Assembly (NCBI GenBank): GCA_036504855.1
Contig: DASXUL010000156.1
Span: 1 to 64,000 of the forward strand
DNA length: 64,000 nucleotides
Direction: 5' to 3'
Origin: DASXUL01 sp036504855
GTDB lineage: Bacteria > Armatimonadota > DTGP01 > JAKQQT01
Positions 52,896-62,151 of the stretch are shown piece by piece (the first letter of the stretch is position 1; each line of letters begins with the position of its first letter). Made by a program: the position numbers and the translations under genes. The notes beneath the pieces are model-generated. The model was given only the letters and a program-made list of their open reading frames with translations, did not search any database and was not told the origin of the DNA.

Positions 52896-55800
52896 TTACG
52901 AAACCAACTGCGGCTCCTCAGCCTGGGGCTCGGACGAGGGGCGCCGGCGGTTCCGGCGGCGATCCGAATACTGGATCACGTCGTCGGAAAGCGAGTAGAT
53001 AACCGGCGTGGCAATGAGCGTGAGGAGCAACGAGAGCACCTGCCCGCCGATGATGACGCTGCTCATTGCGTGGTTCGTGCCGGCGCCCGTGCCCCGCGAG
53101 ACGACCAGCGGGATCATGCCCGCCACGAAGGCGATCGTGGTCATGAGGATGGGGCGCAGCCGGTCGCGGCAGGCTTCCAGGATGGCTTCCCTGCGGGGCT
53201 TTCCGTTCTCGCGCAGCCCATTGGTGTGGTCAACCTGGAGGATGGCGTTCTTCATCACCACGCCGAAGAGCACGAGGATGCCGAGCATGGAGAAGATGTT
53301 GAGCGACCCTCCCAGCGCCCACACCGAGGCGAGGGCGAAAGGCAGCGTGAGCGGCAGTACAGACAGGATCACCAGCGGGTAGATCCAGCTCTCGAACTGG
53401 GCGGCGAGGATCAGGTACATGAAGATCACGGCCAGCAGCATGGCCGTCATGAAGGCGGTCATAGTGCGTCCCAACTCCCGGGAGCGTCCCACGAGATCGC
53501 TGCGGTACAGCGGTCCGAGGTTCTCCTTCTGGTAGAGTTCCGCGATCTTGTCTTGAATCGCCTTCTCGGAGGCGCCGGTCGCCGGGTTCGCGCTGATGGT
53601 CACCTGCCGCGTTCGGCCGTAGCGCTTCACCTCGGCGGGTCCGCTGCCCAGTTTGGATGTGACGACCTGGTTCAGCGGAACGGCGCCCAGGGCCGGGTTG
53701 GAGCTGGGCACGAGGAACAAAGACAGGCTGTCTTCGCGATCCCTGTACTGGGGCAGCGCGCGCAGGTTGATGTCGTACTGGTAGCCGCCCTCGGCGAAGT
53801 CCGATACCCTCTCGCCCGCCACAATGACGCGCAAACTGGTGGCGATCCCGGCCACGGAGACGCCAAGATCGGCCGCCGCATTCCGGTCCACGGCCATGCC
53901 CACTTCGGGCTTTCCGCTCTGCAGGCTCGAGTCCACGTCCACTGCGCCAGGGAACTGCTTGAGCCCGGCAATGATGTGGCTTGAGGCCGTACGCAGCTTT
54001 TCGAGGTCCGGGCCCACGATGACGTACTGCACATCCGCGGTGGCGGAGCCCCCGATAACGCTCGGCGTCGCCACCAGGCAGCGCAGGTCGCGCGGATAGC
54101 GGGGCAGGATTTCGCTTCGCGTGCGCTCCATGAGTTCGTGCTGCGTGGCGGCGCTGTGCCGGTCTTCCACGGCGTTCATCTGCACGGTGACGCTGCCGAC
54201 GTTCTGTGATCGCTGACGGTCGTCCGCCACGGTCACCATGGTATAGCGCACCTCAGGCAGTTGCCGGAGGTCCTTGGCGATGCTGTTGAGGGTTTTCTCC
54301 GTGCCTGCGAGCGATGTCCCTTCGGGCGCCCGTACGCTGACGATGAACTGGCTTTCGTCATCCTCGGGCAGGAAGTTGAACTTCATGCTCTTGCCGAGCG
54401 GGCCGAGGAGGAAAAGCACGCCCACGCACACCGCCACGATAACCCAACGATGTCCAAGCGCCCAGTTCAGGGTAAACAGGTAGGTCTTCTCGATGGATCC
54501 GAACAGCCCGGGGGAGACGCGCCGTTCATCCTCGGACGAAGGCTGGCCGGCTCCGTTCGCCGGCTGCGCCGCGTGGGCGGCGCGATGCGCCGCGGGGGCA
54601 ACGGGGCCGCGCAGCCCTTCGCCTTTCGCCACCCGGCGCAGGGTATCCTTCGGCGCTTTCAGCCAGCGGGCCGAGAGCATCGGCGCCAGCGTGAACGCCA
54701 CCAACAGGGAGACCCCAATAGCGAACGCCATCGTGAGGCCAAAGGAGTTCAACACGCGGCCGACGATGCCGGACATGAACGCGATGGGGATGAAGACGGC
54801 CATCAAGGAGAACGTGGTGGCCATTACGGCCAGGCCAATCTCGCTGGTCGCCTCAATGGCGGCTTCCCTTGGCGTAAGCTGCCTCTCCTCCAGGAAGCGG
54901 TATATGTTCTCGATGACGATCACCGCGTCGTCGATGACGATACCCACCGCCAGGGTGAGCGCCAGCATCGTAACGGTGTTCATCGTGAAGCCCATCGCCT
55001 TCACGAGGGCGAAGGTGGATACAAGCGAGGCCGGGATGGCGAGGGAGGCGATGAGCGCGGAGCGCCAGTTCCAGAGGAAGACGAGCACGATGATGGAGGC
55101 CAGGATGGCGCCCAGGATCAGGTGCTCTTTCACTGCGTCCAGCGATGCCTTGATGTAGCTGGACTGGTCCGTGATCACGCGGATCTCATAGCCCCTCGGC
55201 AGGGTGGCCTGGAGGCCCTTGAGGCGCTCCTTCACGGTGTCGGTTACGGCAACTGCGTTGGACCCGCTCTGTTTGCGGATGTTCAGCAGCACGGCCCGGT
55301 CGCCGTTAACGTTGGCGATGCTCTCCGCTTCCTTCTGGCTGTCTTCCACGGTGGCGATGTCGCGGATGCGGATCGGGCGCCCGCCGACGACGCGGACGAT
55401 GAGGTCCTCCATCTCGGCCACGTTTCGAACGCGGCCCTGGGTGCGAACCGAGACGCGGCGATCGCCTTCGTCCATGGCGCCGCCCGGCACCTGGAGGTTC
55501 TGGGTCTGCAAAGCGCCTTTCACGTCCAGAGCCGTGAGGTTGTAAGAGCGCAGTGCGTACGGATCCAGCATCACGTTGATCTGGCGAGACTGGCCGCCGA
55601 TGATCTCAACTTCGCCGACGCCGCTGATGTTCTCCAGTTGCGGGCGAAGCTTCTTATCCGCGAATTCCGTCAGCTCGCGGATGGGAGCGTTCTTGGCCGA
55701 GAGGGTGACCTGCATAATCGCCCCGGCGGCCGCATCCAGCTTCTGGACCACGGGCTTGTTGGCGTCATCGGGAAGGTTCGGCAGCGCCAGGTCCACCTTG

Positions 55801-56132
55801 GATCGGACCTCGTTAGCGGCCACGTCGCCGTTCTTCTCGAGATTGAAGCTCACGACGACGACGGAGGCGCCTTCTGAAGACGTGGACGAGAGCGTATCAA
55901 TCCCGGAAACCGTGTTGACCTGCTTTTCGATCTCCTCGGTAACCTGCGTCTCCATCTCCTCCGGGGTTGCGCCCGGCAGGGTGGTGGTGATCGTTACGTA
56001 CGGGATATCGAAGTTCGGGAACCGATCGACGCCGAGTTGCGGCAACGAGTAGAGTCCAACAACCACGAGGACGAGGATCAGCACCGTTGCCACAACCGGG
56101 CGGTTCACAGAGAGTCTTGCGAGTGCTTGCAT
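52896..56132 (-). CDS. RND-family efflux pump (HAE1/AcrB-like)
   Basis: The product is 1078 residues. It starts MQALARLSVNRPVVATVLIL. The proton-relay helix has VGIVIDDAVIVIENIYRFLE (two Asp as in AcrB), followed by ATEIGLAVMATTFSLMAVFI-type sequence. It shows the large periplasmic domains and the second TM bundle (LILAAQFESWIYPLVILSVL). A low-complexity insert of roughly 40 residues (VAPAAHRAAHAAQPANGAGQ) extends the cytoplasmic linker between the two halves, which accounts for the length above about 1040. It exports drugs or other amphiphiles with the MFP and TolC-like partners. ATG 56132 is 84 bases after the MFP gene. Confidence 0.92.
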   Translation of the reverse strand: MQALARLSVNRPVVATVLILVLVVVGLYSLPQLGVDRFPNFDIPYVTITTTLPGATPEEMETQVTEEIEKQVNTVSGIDTLSSTSSEGASVVVVSFNLEKNGDVAANEVRSKVDLALPNLPDDANKPVVQKLDAAAGAIMQVTLSAKNAPIRELTEFADKKLRPQLENISGVGEVEIIGGQSRQINVMLDPYALRSYNLTALDVKGALQTQNLQVPGGAMDEGDRRVSVRTQGRVRNVAEMEDLIVRVVGGRPIRIRDIATVEDSQKEAESIANVNGDRAVLLNIRKQSGSNAVAVTDTVKERLKGLQATLPRGYEIRVITDQSSYIKASLDAVKEHLILGAILASIIVLVFLWNWRSALIASLAIPASLVSTFALVKAMGFTMNTVTMLALTLAVGIVIDDAVIVIENIYRFLEERQLTPREAAIEATSEIGLAVMATTFSLMAVFIPIAFMSGIVGRVLNSFGLTMAFAIGVSLLVAFTLAPMLSARWLKAPKDTLRRVAKGEGLRGPVAPAAHRAAHAAQPANGAGQPSSEDERRVSPGLFGSIEKTYLFTLNWALGHRWVIVAVCVGVLFLLGPLGKSMKFNFLPEDDESQFIVSVRAPEGTSLAGTEKTLNSIAKDLRQLPEVRYTMVTVADDRQRSQNVGSVTVQMNAVEDRHSAATQHELMERTRSEILPRYPRDLRCLVATPSVIGGSATADVQYVIVGPDLEKLRTASSHIIAGLKQFPGAVDVDSSLQSGKPEVGMAVDRNAAADLGVSVAGIATSLRVIVAGERVSDFAEGGYQYDINLRALPQYRDREDSLSLFLVPSSNPALGAVPLNQVVTSKLGSGPAEVKRYGRTRQVTISANPATGASEKAIQDKIAELYQKENLGPLYRSDLVGRSRELGRTMTAFMTAMLLAVIFMYLILAAQFESWIYPLVILSVLPLTLPFALASVWALGGSLNIFSMLGILVLFGVVMKNAILQVDHTNGLRENGKPRREAILEACRDRLRPILMTTIAFVAGMIPLVVSRGTGAGTNHAMSSVIIGGQVLSLLLTLIATPVIYSLSDDVIQYSDRRRNRRRPSSEPQAEEPQLVS

Positions 56133-56216
56133 CAGCCTGCCTTCTGCCGCGCCGCCTGGGGCGCGGGATAGCTTCCGTGAGGGGGAATGCCCTCAAATCG
56201 ACGGGTGCGGTCCGGT

Positions 56217-57812
56217 CTACCGGGTGGACGGAGCGGCGGTAACCCGATCTCCGTCCGACAGGTTCCCCTGCCCGGCCGCGATCACTCGGGCCCCATCCGG
56301 AATGCCCGTCACCTCCACCAGCGACCCGTCCGCGGACGGCAGGCCCACGGAGACTGCGCGCTCCCGCGCCACGCCGCCTGTTTCGATGAAGACCTTCGCC
56401 TCGGACGACGAGCCGCCGTCATTGCGCACGAGGGAGTCCTTCGGAACCAGAACCGCCCGGGCGTGGCGCGCCGTCTCGATGCGGCCCTGAGCGAACATCT
56501 GCGGGCGTAGCGCCTGGTCGGGATTCGCGAGGGTGATGCGGATCGGCACCGACCGGCTCTGGGACGAGCCCGACGGGTAGATCTTTGTTACGCGGCCCAC
56601 GAAGGTCCGGCCGGGCACGCCGTTCGCCGTCACCTGGACGGGCTGGCCAATGCGCACAAACTCCAATTCGCGATCGGGAACCGACGGCTCGAAGAACACC
56701 GAGTCCAGCGCCACCACCTGGAGGAGCGGCGCGCCGGGGCTAACGGTCTGGCCCGGCTCCGCGTGGCGGGCGGCAACCTGCCCGGCGATCGGCGTGCGGA
56801 TGGCGGAGTCCGCCAGGGCCTTGCGGGCGATGGCGAGACTGCCCAGCGCCTGCTGGAGGGCCGCCCGGGCGGCCAGGATCTCGGCGCGACGCACGTCATT
56901 CTGCGCGAGGGCGGCCCGCGCCGTCTCCACGTCGGCCTGGCGCACCTGGTCCATCGCCGCGGCGGCGCGGGCCTGACGCAAGCGCTCTTCGGCCTGTCGG
57001 ACAACCTGCTCCGCCTGGGTGACCTCTTGTGAGCGGGCGCCCTCTTTCACGAGGGAAAGGCCTTCCTCGGCGGCGCGGAGTTGCTCGCGGGCCACTTCTC
57101 CGGCCGTTACGAACTTGTCGAGGCTGGACTGAGAGACGGCGCCGTCTTTCGCAAGCTGCTGGTAGCGCCTGAGATCCGCCTGGGCATTATTGGAGCTCGC
57201 GCGGGCAACGGCAACCTGGCTCTCCGCCCGCCGGATGTCTTGTCCCCGAGCCCCCTCACGCACCTGTGAGAGCTGGGCGCGGGCGGCCGCCAACGCGGAC
57301 GCGGCGGATTCGATGCCCGCCTGCGTTGAGACGCGCTGCTGGCCATAGGCGGCCTCGGCGGCGTGGACAACGCTGCGGGAACTGGTCTTTTGCTGGCGGT
57401 AAGCGGCCTCCGCCTGCGCCACGCGGGCCTTCGCGGCGGCCACGGCGCCCTCGGCGGCCTGCACCTGCGACTCCTGGTCCGACGTGTCCAGCAGGGCAAC
57501 CACCTGTCCCGCCGCAACCGAATCGCCTTCGCGCACCGAAACCACCGCCAGGCGGCCGGCGATCCGAGACGAGAGCGTTACATCCTGCAACGACACCAGT
57601 GATCCGGTGGCCGTGATGGCGCGCACGGCAACGCCGCGGATGGCGGCCCGGGTTTCAACGGGAGCCGCGGAGGGAGCTTTGGCGACGGCGGACACGCTCT
57701 TGGAGCCTCCGCATCCGGAAAGCGACATGCTCAGAAGCGCCGCCGCGGCGCCGGCGCCCGCAAGAAGGGGCAGGCGACGCCGCTGGGCGCCGCGAGATAC
57801 AGCAGATGCCAA
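56217..57812 (-). CDS. RND membrane-fusion lipoprotein with unusually long coiled-coil hairpin
   Basis: The product is 531 residues, against 350-420 for most of the family. TTG 57812 has AGAGG about seven bases upstream. The N-terminus has a lipobox (AALLSMSLSGC), so it is anchored as a lipoprotein. A lipoyl-like half (ISGRLAVVSVREGDSVAAGQ type), then a coiled-coil hairpin rich in Ala, Gln, Arg and Glu from about residue 130 to 340, and a beta-barrel with DSVFFEPSVPDRELEFVRIG follow. The hairpin contains a related segment twice (EGARGQDIRRAES and EGARSQEVTQAEQ), suggesting lengthening by internal duplication. It bridges the RND pump and TolC-like protein. Confidence 0.88.
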   Translation of the reverse strand: MASAVSRGAQRRRLPLLAGAGAAAALLSMSLSGCGGSKSVSAVAKAPSAAPVETRAAIRGVAVRAITATGSLVSLQDVTLSSRIAGRLAVVSVREGDSVAAGQVVALLDTSDQESQVQAAEGAVAAAKARVAQAEAAYRQQKTSSRSVVHAAEAAYGQQRVSTQAGIESAASALAAARAQLSQVREGARGQDIRRAESQVAVARASSNNAQADLRRYQQLAKDGAVSQSSLDKFVTAGEVAREQLRAAEEGLSLVKEGARSQEVTQAEQVVRQAEERLRQARAAAAMDQVRQADVETARAALAQNDVRRAEILAARAALQQALGSLAIARKALADSAIRTPIAGQVAARHAEPGQTVSPGAPLLQVVALDSVFFEPSVPDRELEFVRIGQPVQVTANGVPGRTFVGRVTKIYPSGSSQSRSVPIRITLANPDQALRPQMFAQGRIETARHARAVLVPKDSLVRNDGGSSSEAKVFIETGGVARERAVSVGLPSADGSLVEVTGIPDGARVIAAGQGNLSDGDRVTAAPSTR

Positions 57813-57848
57813 CTTGAACCTCTTTCGGTAACTGAGTTAGTGTTCAAC

Positions 57849-57862
57849 TTACCGGTCGGTAA
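57849..57862. promoter_or_regulatory. Palindromic operator TTACC-N4-GGTAA upstream of the efflux operon
   Basis: TTACCGGTCGGTAA lies 37 bases upstream of the MFP start codon and in the 66-base gap after the tetR stop. The same half-sites and spacing occur upstream of tetR (58550-58563). Two identical-pattern palindromes bracketing a TetR-family gene are the usual layout of repressor operators, so this is probably where the encoded regulator represses the pump. Confidence 0.65.
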
Positions 57863-57928
57863 ATCGACCGGGCAAATGGAAATGGCGCGCCTTCAGGCCC
57901 CATTCGGGTTAGCTTTGACCGAGGGGAA

Positions 57929-58537
57929 TCAGGCTGCCTCCATGGGGCGTACGCGGAAGCCATCCAGCACTTCATGGACCGCCAGCTCAACCAACTGGTG
58001 AGTCGGCTCTTCGCCATTCCCCTGAAGGACATCATCCGACCATATGCGCAGGAGGCCGCCGAGCACGCGGGCAAGCGTCGCTTCCGAGCCGGGGCGCAGT
58101 TGCCCAGCCTGACGCAGTTCCGTGGCGGATCTCAAGAGGTACGCCCTGACGGTGGCCGCCGCAGTCCGGATCTCTCTGGCCGGGATCTCGGCGGAGGGGT
58201 CATACATCAGAGACGAACCCAAACGGCAGACAGCGGGCTCTTCCGCGAACAGGGAGAGATGGAACCACAGGATTTCGACGACGCGGTCAACCGGTTCCAT
58301 CGGCTGGGCGAAGATCCCTTCCACGCGCTTTTTTACTTCGGCGAGGTAGAGCTGGATCGCGCTGCGGCATAGCCCCTCCTTGCTCTGGAAGTAGTAGTAG
58401 AGCATGGGCTTGGTGACGCCGGCCGCCTCAACGATCTCACGGGTGGTGGTGGCCGCATAGCCTTTGGCGGCGAAGAGCTGCATCCCCGCGTTGAGGATGC
58501 GCTGTGCAATTGGGTTGTCTGAGAGTACTACCGCCAT
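57929..58537 (-). CDS. TetR/AcrR-family transcriptional regulator
   Basis: The product is 202 residues. The N-terminal helix-turn-helix AKGYAATTTREIVEAAGVTK and PMLYYYFQSKEGL is classical TetR. The C-terminal domain (VDRVVEILWFHLSLFAEEPA, LGGLLRIWSDDVLQG) resembles CerR/RutR-like ligand domains. ATG 58537 lies 13 bases downstream of a palindromic operator. It is transcribed toward the efflux genes and is expected to repress itself and the pump until a substrate binds. The inducing ligand is unknown. Confidence 0.88.
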   Translation of the reverse strand: MAVVLSDNPIAQRILNAGMQLFAAKGYAATTTREIVEAAGVTKPMLYYYFQSKEGLCRSAIQLYLAEVKKRVEGIFAQPMEPVDRVVEILWFHLSLFAEEPAVCRLGSSLMYDPSAEIPAREIRTAAATVRAYLLRSATELRQAGQLRPGSEATLARVLGGLLRIWSDDVLQGNGEEPTHQLVELAVHEVLDGFRVRPMEAA

Positions 58538-58549
58538 ATGATCGTCCGT

Positions 58550-58563
58550 TTACCTATCGGTAA
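58550..58563. promoter_or_regulatory. Palindromic operator TTACC-N4-GGTAA upstream of the tetR gene
   Basis: TTACCTATCGGTAA lies 12 bases upstream of the regulator start codon. Its half-sites and spacing are identical to those of the operator at 57849-57862, supporting autorepression. The core extends as TTTACC/GGTAAG. Confidence 0.65.
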
Positions 58564-58831
58564 GTAAAGTATGGCCCTTGACCGGTGGACGAGTCAAGCC
58601 CCCGGGGCCGGCCTGCGCCAAATCGATGGAGTGATATGGGCTGGCGATTCATCCGGCGCCTTTGATAAGATGGAGGCCAGGGCACGTCCGCGAAGATAGC
58701 TTTCATGGATCGTCCTGCTGGAGGCGACAGAGCGCTCCTTCCACCATCTGTAACGGATGGGCCCGGTTCACCGGCGAACCTTTCGCCGCGGAGACGACAT
58801 CGTCAGTCTCAGATGAACGGGAGGTAGCGAG

Positions 58832-59995
58832 ATGGGAGCATCCGGTCTGCGCGTCGGAGATCAGGCCATCCTCGAGCCCCAGGGCCTGCAAGCCCTGATC
58901 CACCTCCTTGCGCGTTCAGGGTACCGCGTGGTTGGGCCCACGGTCCGCGACGGGGCGATCGTCTACGACGAAATCGCCTCAACAGAAGACTTGCCCGTCG
59001 GGTGGACGGTCGATCAGGCTCCGGGCTCCTACCGCCTCACAAAGCGCCGGGATGGGGCGTTCTTCAGCTTTTCGGTGGGTTCCCACTCGTGGAAGCAGTT
59101 TCTGCATCCCCCTCTCCTCACCCTCTTCCGCGCGCGGCGCTCGGATGGCAGGCTTCTGATCCGCCCTGATGAATCCAACGCTCCGCGGTTCGCCTTCATG
59201 GGCGTGCGCCCCTGCGATCTCGCCGCTATCGCCATCCAGGACCGTGTGCTCCTCGGCGGGCGCTACGCCAACGCTTCCTACCAGGCGCGGCGCTCCGGCG
59301 CCTTCCTCGTGGCGGTGAACTGCGGTGAACCGGGCGGCGTCTGCTTCTGCCAGTCGATGGGGACCGGCCCGAAGGCCGCCGGCGGGTTCGACCTGGCCCT
59401 TACCGAGGTGACAGAGCGTAAGCGCCACTTCTTCCTGGTGGACGTCGGGTCGGAGGCGGGAGGCGCCATGGCGGCGCAGATCCCGCGCCTGCCCGTCGAA
59501 GACGAACACATTCAGGCGGCGGAACGCGCGCTGGCGCGGGCCGCGGACAAGATGGGGCGAACCCTGCCGACGGAGGGCCTCAAGGAAGCGTTACAGCAGA
59601 GTTACGACCACCCGCGCTGGGAAGCCGTGGCGGGGCGCTGCCTCACCTGCGGCAACTGCACCGCCGTCTGCCCCACTTGCTTCTGCACAACCGTCGAGGA
59701 TTCCACCGATCTCATGGGCGATAGCGCGGAGCGCCGGCTGCGGTGGGACTCCTGTTTCAACGTGGACTTCTCATACATCTTTGGCGGCAGCGTTCGCCCC
59801 TCGGCCCCCGCCCGCTACCGGCAGTGGATGCTCCACAAGCTCGCCACATGGCGCGATCAGTTCGGCACGCCGGGTTGCGTGGGCTGCGGACGCTGCATCA
59901 CATGGTGCCCGGTCGGCATCGATATCACCGAGGAGGCCCGCGCTATCCGGGCGGGCGAGCCCGACGGAAAGGAGCAAGCGCATGGAAACGCTTAG
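58832..59995 (+). CDS. hydB: [NiFe]-hydrogenase beta subunit (HydB/AsrA-like 4Fe-4S protein)
   Basis: The product is 387 residues. ATG 58832 has GGGAGG six bases upstream. It has GVRPCDLAAIAIQDRVL and NCGEPGGVCFCQSMGTGP as in HydB and AsrA. Two ferredoxin-type clusters follow: CLTCGNCTAVCPTCFC near residues 268-283 and CVGCGRCITWCPVGID near 349-364. In group 3b hydrogenases this subunit carries electrons between the flavin subunit and the small subunit. It is the first gene of the operon and overlaps the next by 14 bases. Confidence 0.88.
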   Translation: MGASGLRVGDQAILEPQGLQALIHLLARSGYRVVGPTVRDGAIVYDEIASTEDLPVGWTVDQAPGSYRLTKRRDGAFFSFSVGSHSWKQFLHPPLLTLFRARRSDGRLLIRPDESNAPRFAFMGVRPCDLAAIAIQDRVLLGGRYANASYQARRSGAFLVAVNCGEPGGVCFCQSMGTGPKAAGGFDLALTEVTERKRHFFLVDVGSEAGGAMAAQIPRLPVEDEHIQAAERALARAADKMGRTLPTEGLKEALQQSYDHPRWEAVAGRCLTCGNCTAVCPTCFCTTVEDSTDLMGDSAERRLRWDSCFNVDFSYIFGGSVRPSAPARYRQWMLHKLATWRDQFGTPGCVGCGRCITWCPVGIDITEEARAIRAGEPDGKEQAHGNA

Positions 59996-60443
59996 GCCCA
60001 TCTTGGAGCAGCAGGCCTTCCTGCAGGGCCTGGAGCCCCCCTATCTCGATCTGCTTGTCGGCTGCGCCTCCAACGTGCGCTTCGAGCCCGGCGAGTACTT
60101 TTTCCATGAGGGCAAAGATGCGAACCACTTCTATGTGCTTCGATCGGGTCGCGTCACCATAGAAACGTATTCGCCGGGGCGCGGCTCCATCATCATCCAA
60201 ACGTTGGGTGAGGGCGAAGTGCTGGGATGGTCGTGGCTGATCCCCCCCTACAAATGGCAGTTCGACGCCCGGGCACTGGTCCTCACGCGCGCGATCGCGC
60301 TGGACACAACGTGCCTACGGTCCAAGTGCGAAGACGACCACGATCTGGGATACGAGATCATGAAGCGCTTTGCGAACGTCATTGTTCAGCGTCTGAAAGC
60401 GACCCACCTGCAGCTCGTTGACATCAGCGAGGGCGGAGGATGA
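59982..60443 (+). CDS. Cyclic-nucleotide-binding-domain protein
   Basis: The product is 153 residues. From ATG 59982 (AGGAG seven bases upstream) it reads METLRPILEQQAFLQGLEPP, then a complete cNMP-binding beta-barrel: RFEPGEYFFHEGKDANHFYV, LRSGRVTIETYSPGRG and TLGEGEVLGWSWLIPPYKWQ followed by FDARAL. The last is the phosphate-binding cassette region, where the classical RAA becomes DARA. It ends in a helix with no DNA-binding domain. It lies between hydB and hydG, overlapping the first, and so probably regulates or accompanies the hydrogenase complex. The ligand, if any, is unknown. Confidence 0.85.
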   Translation: METLRPILEQQAFLQGLEPPYLDLLVGCASNVRFEPGEYFFHEGKDANHFYVLRSGRVTIETYSPGRGSIIIQTLGEGEVLGWSWLIPPYKWQFDARALVLTRAIALDTTCLRSKCEDDHDLGYEIMKRFANVIVQRLKATHLQLVDISEGGG

Positions 60444-60455
60444 AAGGGGTCCGCC

Positions 60456-61361
60456 ATGGCACAGCGTTCAACTTCGGAAGGACCCGCGACGGCTGATACC
60501 GCCCGCGGGGCCGGCGCCGAGGCGCCTGATGCGGCGTTGTCCGACACGATGATACCGCGGCCCTACCGCGTCCGCCAGGTGCATCGCGAAACGCATGACA
60601 CGTTCACCCTGGACCTGGAACCGGAGGACGGTCGTCCCCCGTCGTTCGCGCCCGGCCAGTTCAACATGCTCTACCTGTTCGGGATCGGGGAGGCGCCGAT
60701 CTCCATCAGCAGCGATCCCGGCGATCCAGACGCCCTGATGCATACGACGCGGGAGGTGGGCGCCGTCACGCGGGCGATGCGCTCGCTGAAGCGCGGCGAT
60801 GAACTGGGAGTGCGCGGTCCATTCGGCACGCACTGGCCGGTTTCCGAGGCGGAGGGAAACGATGTCGTCATCGTTTGCGGCGGCATTGGCCTGGCGCCGC
60901 TTCGCCCAGCCCTTTACCAGATCCTTGCCCGCCGCGAGAAGTTCGGAAAGGTCGTCCTACTCTACGGCACGCGCAGCCCGAACGACATCCTCTACAAGCG
61001 TGAGCTCCAGAGGTGGCGCGCTCATTTCGACCTTGAGATCTTCGTCACCGTTGATCGAGCCATTGGCGCCTGGCGCGGGAACGTGGGCGTGGTGACGACC
61101 CTGATCTCGAAGGCTCCCTTCGATCCGCTCAGCACCTCGGCGTTCGTCTGCGGTCCGGAGGTGATGATGCGCTTCACTGTGCCGGAGCTGCTGAGGCGAG
61201 GGGTCCATGCGACGAACATCCACCTATCGATGGAGCGCAATATGAAGTGCGGAATCGGCTGCTGCGGCCATTGCCAGTTCGGGCCCGACCTGGTCTGCCG
61301 CGATGGCCCGGTCTTCCGCTTCGATCGCGTTGAGCCCCTCTTCGGAACATGGGAGGTGTGA
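60456..61361 (+). CDS. hydG: [NiFe]-hydrogenase gamma subunit, FAD/NAD(P)-binding (HydG/AsrB-like)
   Basis: The product is 301 residues. After a 35-residue low-complexity leader it has an FNR-like flavin fold (PYRVRQVHRETHDTFTLDLE, SFAPGQFNMLYLFGIGEAPI) and an NAD(P) domain (VIVCGGIGLAPLRPALYQIL, VLLYGTRSPNDILYKREL, FVCGPEVMM). Its C-terminus has a [2Fe-2S] cysteine cluster (MKCGIGCCGHCQFGPDLVCR). This is the diaphorase subunit that lets the enzyme couple hydrogen to NAD(P)H. ATG 60456 follows the CNBD stop by 12 bases. Confidence 0.9.
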   Translation: MAQRSTSEGPATADTARGAGAEAPDAALSDTMIPRPYRVRQVHRETHDTFTLDLEPEDGRPPSFAPGQFNMLYLFGIGEAPISISSDPGDPDALMHTTREVGAVTRAMRSLKRGDELGVRGPFGTHWPVSEAEGNDVVIVCGGIGLAPLRPALYQILARREKFGKVVLLYGTRSPNDILYKRELQRWRAHFDLEIFVTVDRAIGAWRGNVGVVTTLISKAPFDPLSTSAFVCGPEVMMRFTVPELLRRGVHATNIHLSMERNMKCGIGCCGHCQFGPDLVCRDGPVFRFDRVEPLFGTWEV

Positions 61362-61362
61362 A

Positions 61363-62151
61363 ATGGCGCGCACCGGAAAGCCCAAGCTCGCCGTCTGGAA
61401 GCTGGCCTCCTGTGACGGCTGCCAACTGAGCCTGCTGGATTGCGAAGAGGAACTTTTGGCCGTGGCCGGAGCCGTGGAGATCGCCAGCTTCCCCGAGGCC
61501 AGCCGAGCGACGGTGAAGGGGCCTTACGATATCTCCCTGGTGGAGGGGTCCGTCACCACGGAGCACGACGCGGAGCGAATTCACCACATCCGCCGCGCCA
61601 CCCGCTACCTCATCACCATCGGCGCCTGCGCCACCGCCGGCGGCATCCAGGCCCTTCGCAATTTCGCCGACGTGAAGGACTACACGCGCTTCGTGTACGC
61701 ATCTCCGCAGTATATCGAGACGCTCAGCAAGTCTACTCCGATTCGCGATCACGTATTTGTGGACTTCGAGTTGCGCGGGTGTCCCATCAACAAGATGCAG
61801 CTCGTGGAGGTTCTCAGCGCGTTCCTGAACGGACGCAATCCAAACACGCCAACCCATAGCGTCTGCGCGGAGTGCAAGGCCGCGGGCACCTTGTGCGTGA
61901 TGGTAGCCCATGGCATTCCGTGCCTGGGACCGGTAACTCAGGCCGGCTGCGGCGCGCTTTGTCCCTCTTATGCTCGCGGATGCTACGGCTGCTTCGGACC
62001 GAAGGAGACGCCCAACACCCCTGCGCTGGCGGCGGCCTGGACGGCGCTTGGCGCCGGCGATCCGGAGATCGTGCGGGCCTTCCGCAGCTTCAACGCCTAT
62101 GCCGAGGCTTTTCGACGGGAGAGCGAAGCCCATGAAAGGCAGAATCATTAA
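61363..62151 (+). CDS. hydD: [NiFe]-hydrogenase small (delta) subunit
   Basis: The product is 262 residues. ATG 61363 follows GGGAGG and the previous stop by one base. SCDGCQLSLLDCEEELL near the N-terminus supplies the proximal-cluster cysteines (Cys17, Cys20). ATRYLITIGACATAGGIQAL supplies the third, and GVRCNLxxC-type positions are filled by PCLGPVTQAGCGALCPSYAR with GCYGCFGPKE. The chain lacks a twin-arginine signal, in keeping with a cytoplasmic enzyme. It overlaps the large-subunit gene by 20 bases. Confidence 0.92.
   Translation: MARTGKPKLAVWKLASCDGCQLSLLDCEEELLAVAGAVEIASFPEASRATVKGPYDISLVEGSVTTEHDAERIHHIRRATRYLITIGACATAGGIQALRNFADVKDYTRFVYASPQYIETLSKSTPIRDHVFVDFELRGCPINKMQLVEVLSAFLNGRNPNTPTHSVCAECKAAGTLCVMVAHGIPCLGPVTQAGCGALCPSYARGCYGCFGPKETPNTPALAAAWTALGAGDPEIVRAFRSFNAYAEAFRRESEAHERQNH

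Noticed and set aside
54261..55877. Plus-strand 538-residue frame
   Set aside because: It lies fully opposite the RND pump gene; its His/Gly/Asp-rich composition is that of a shadow frame.
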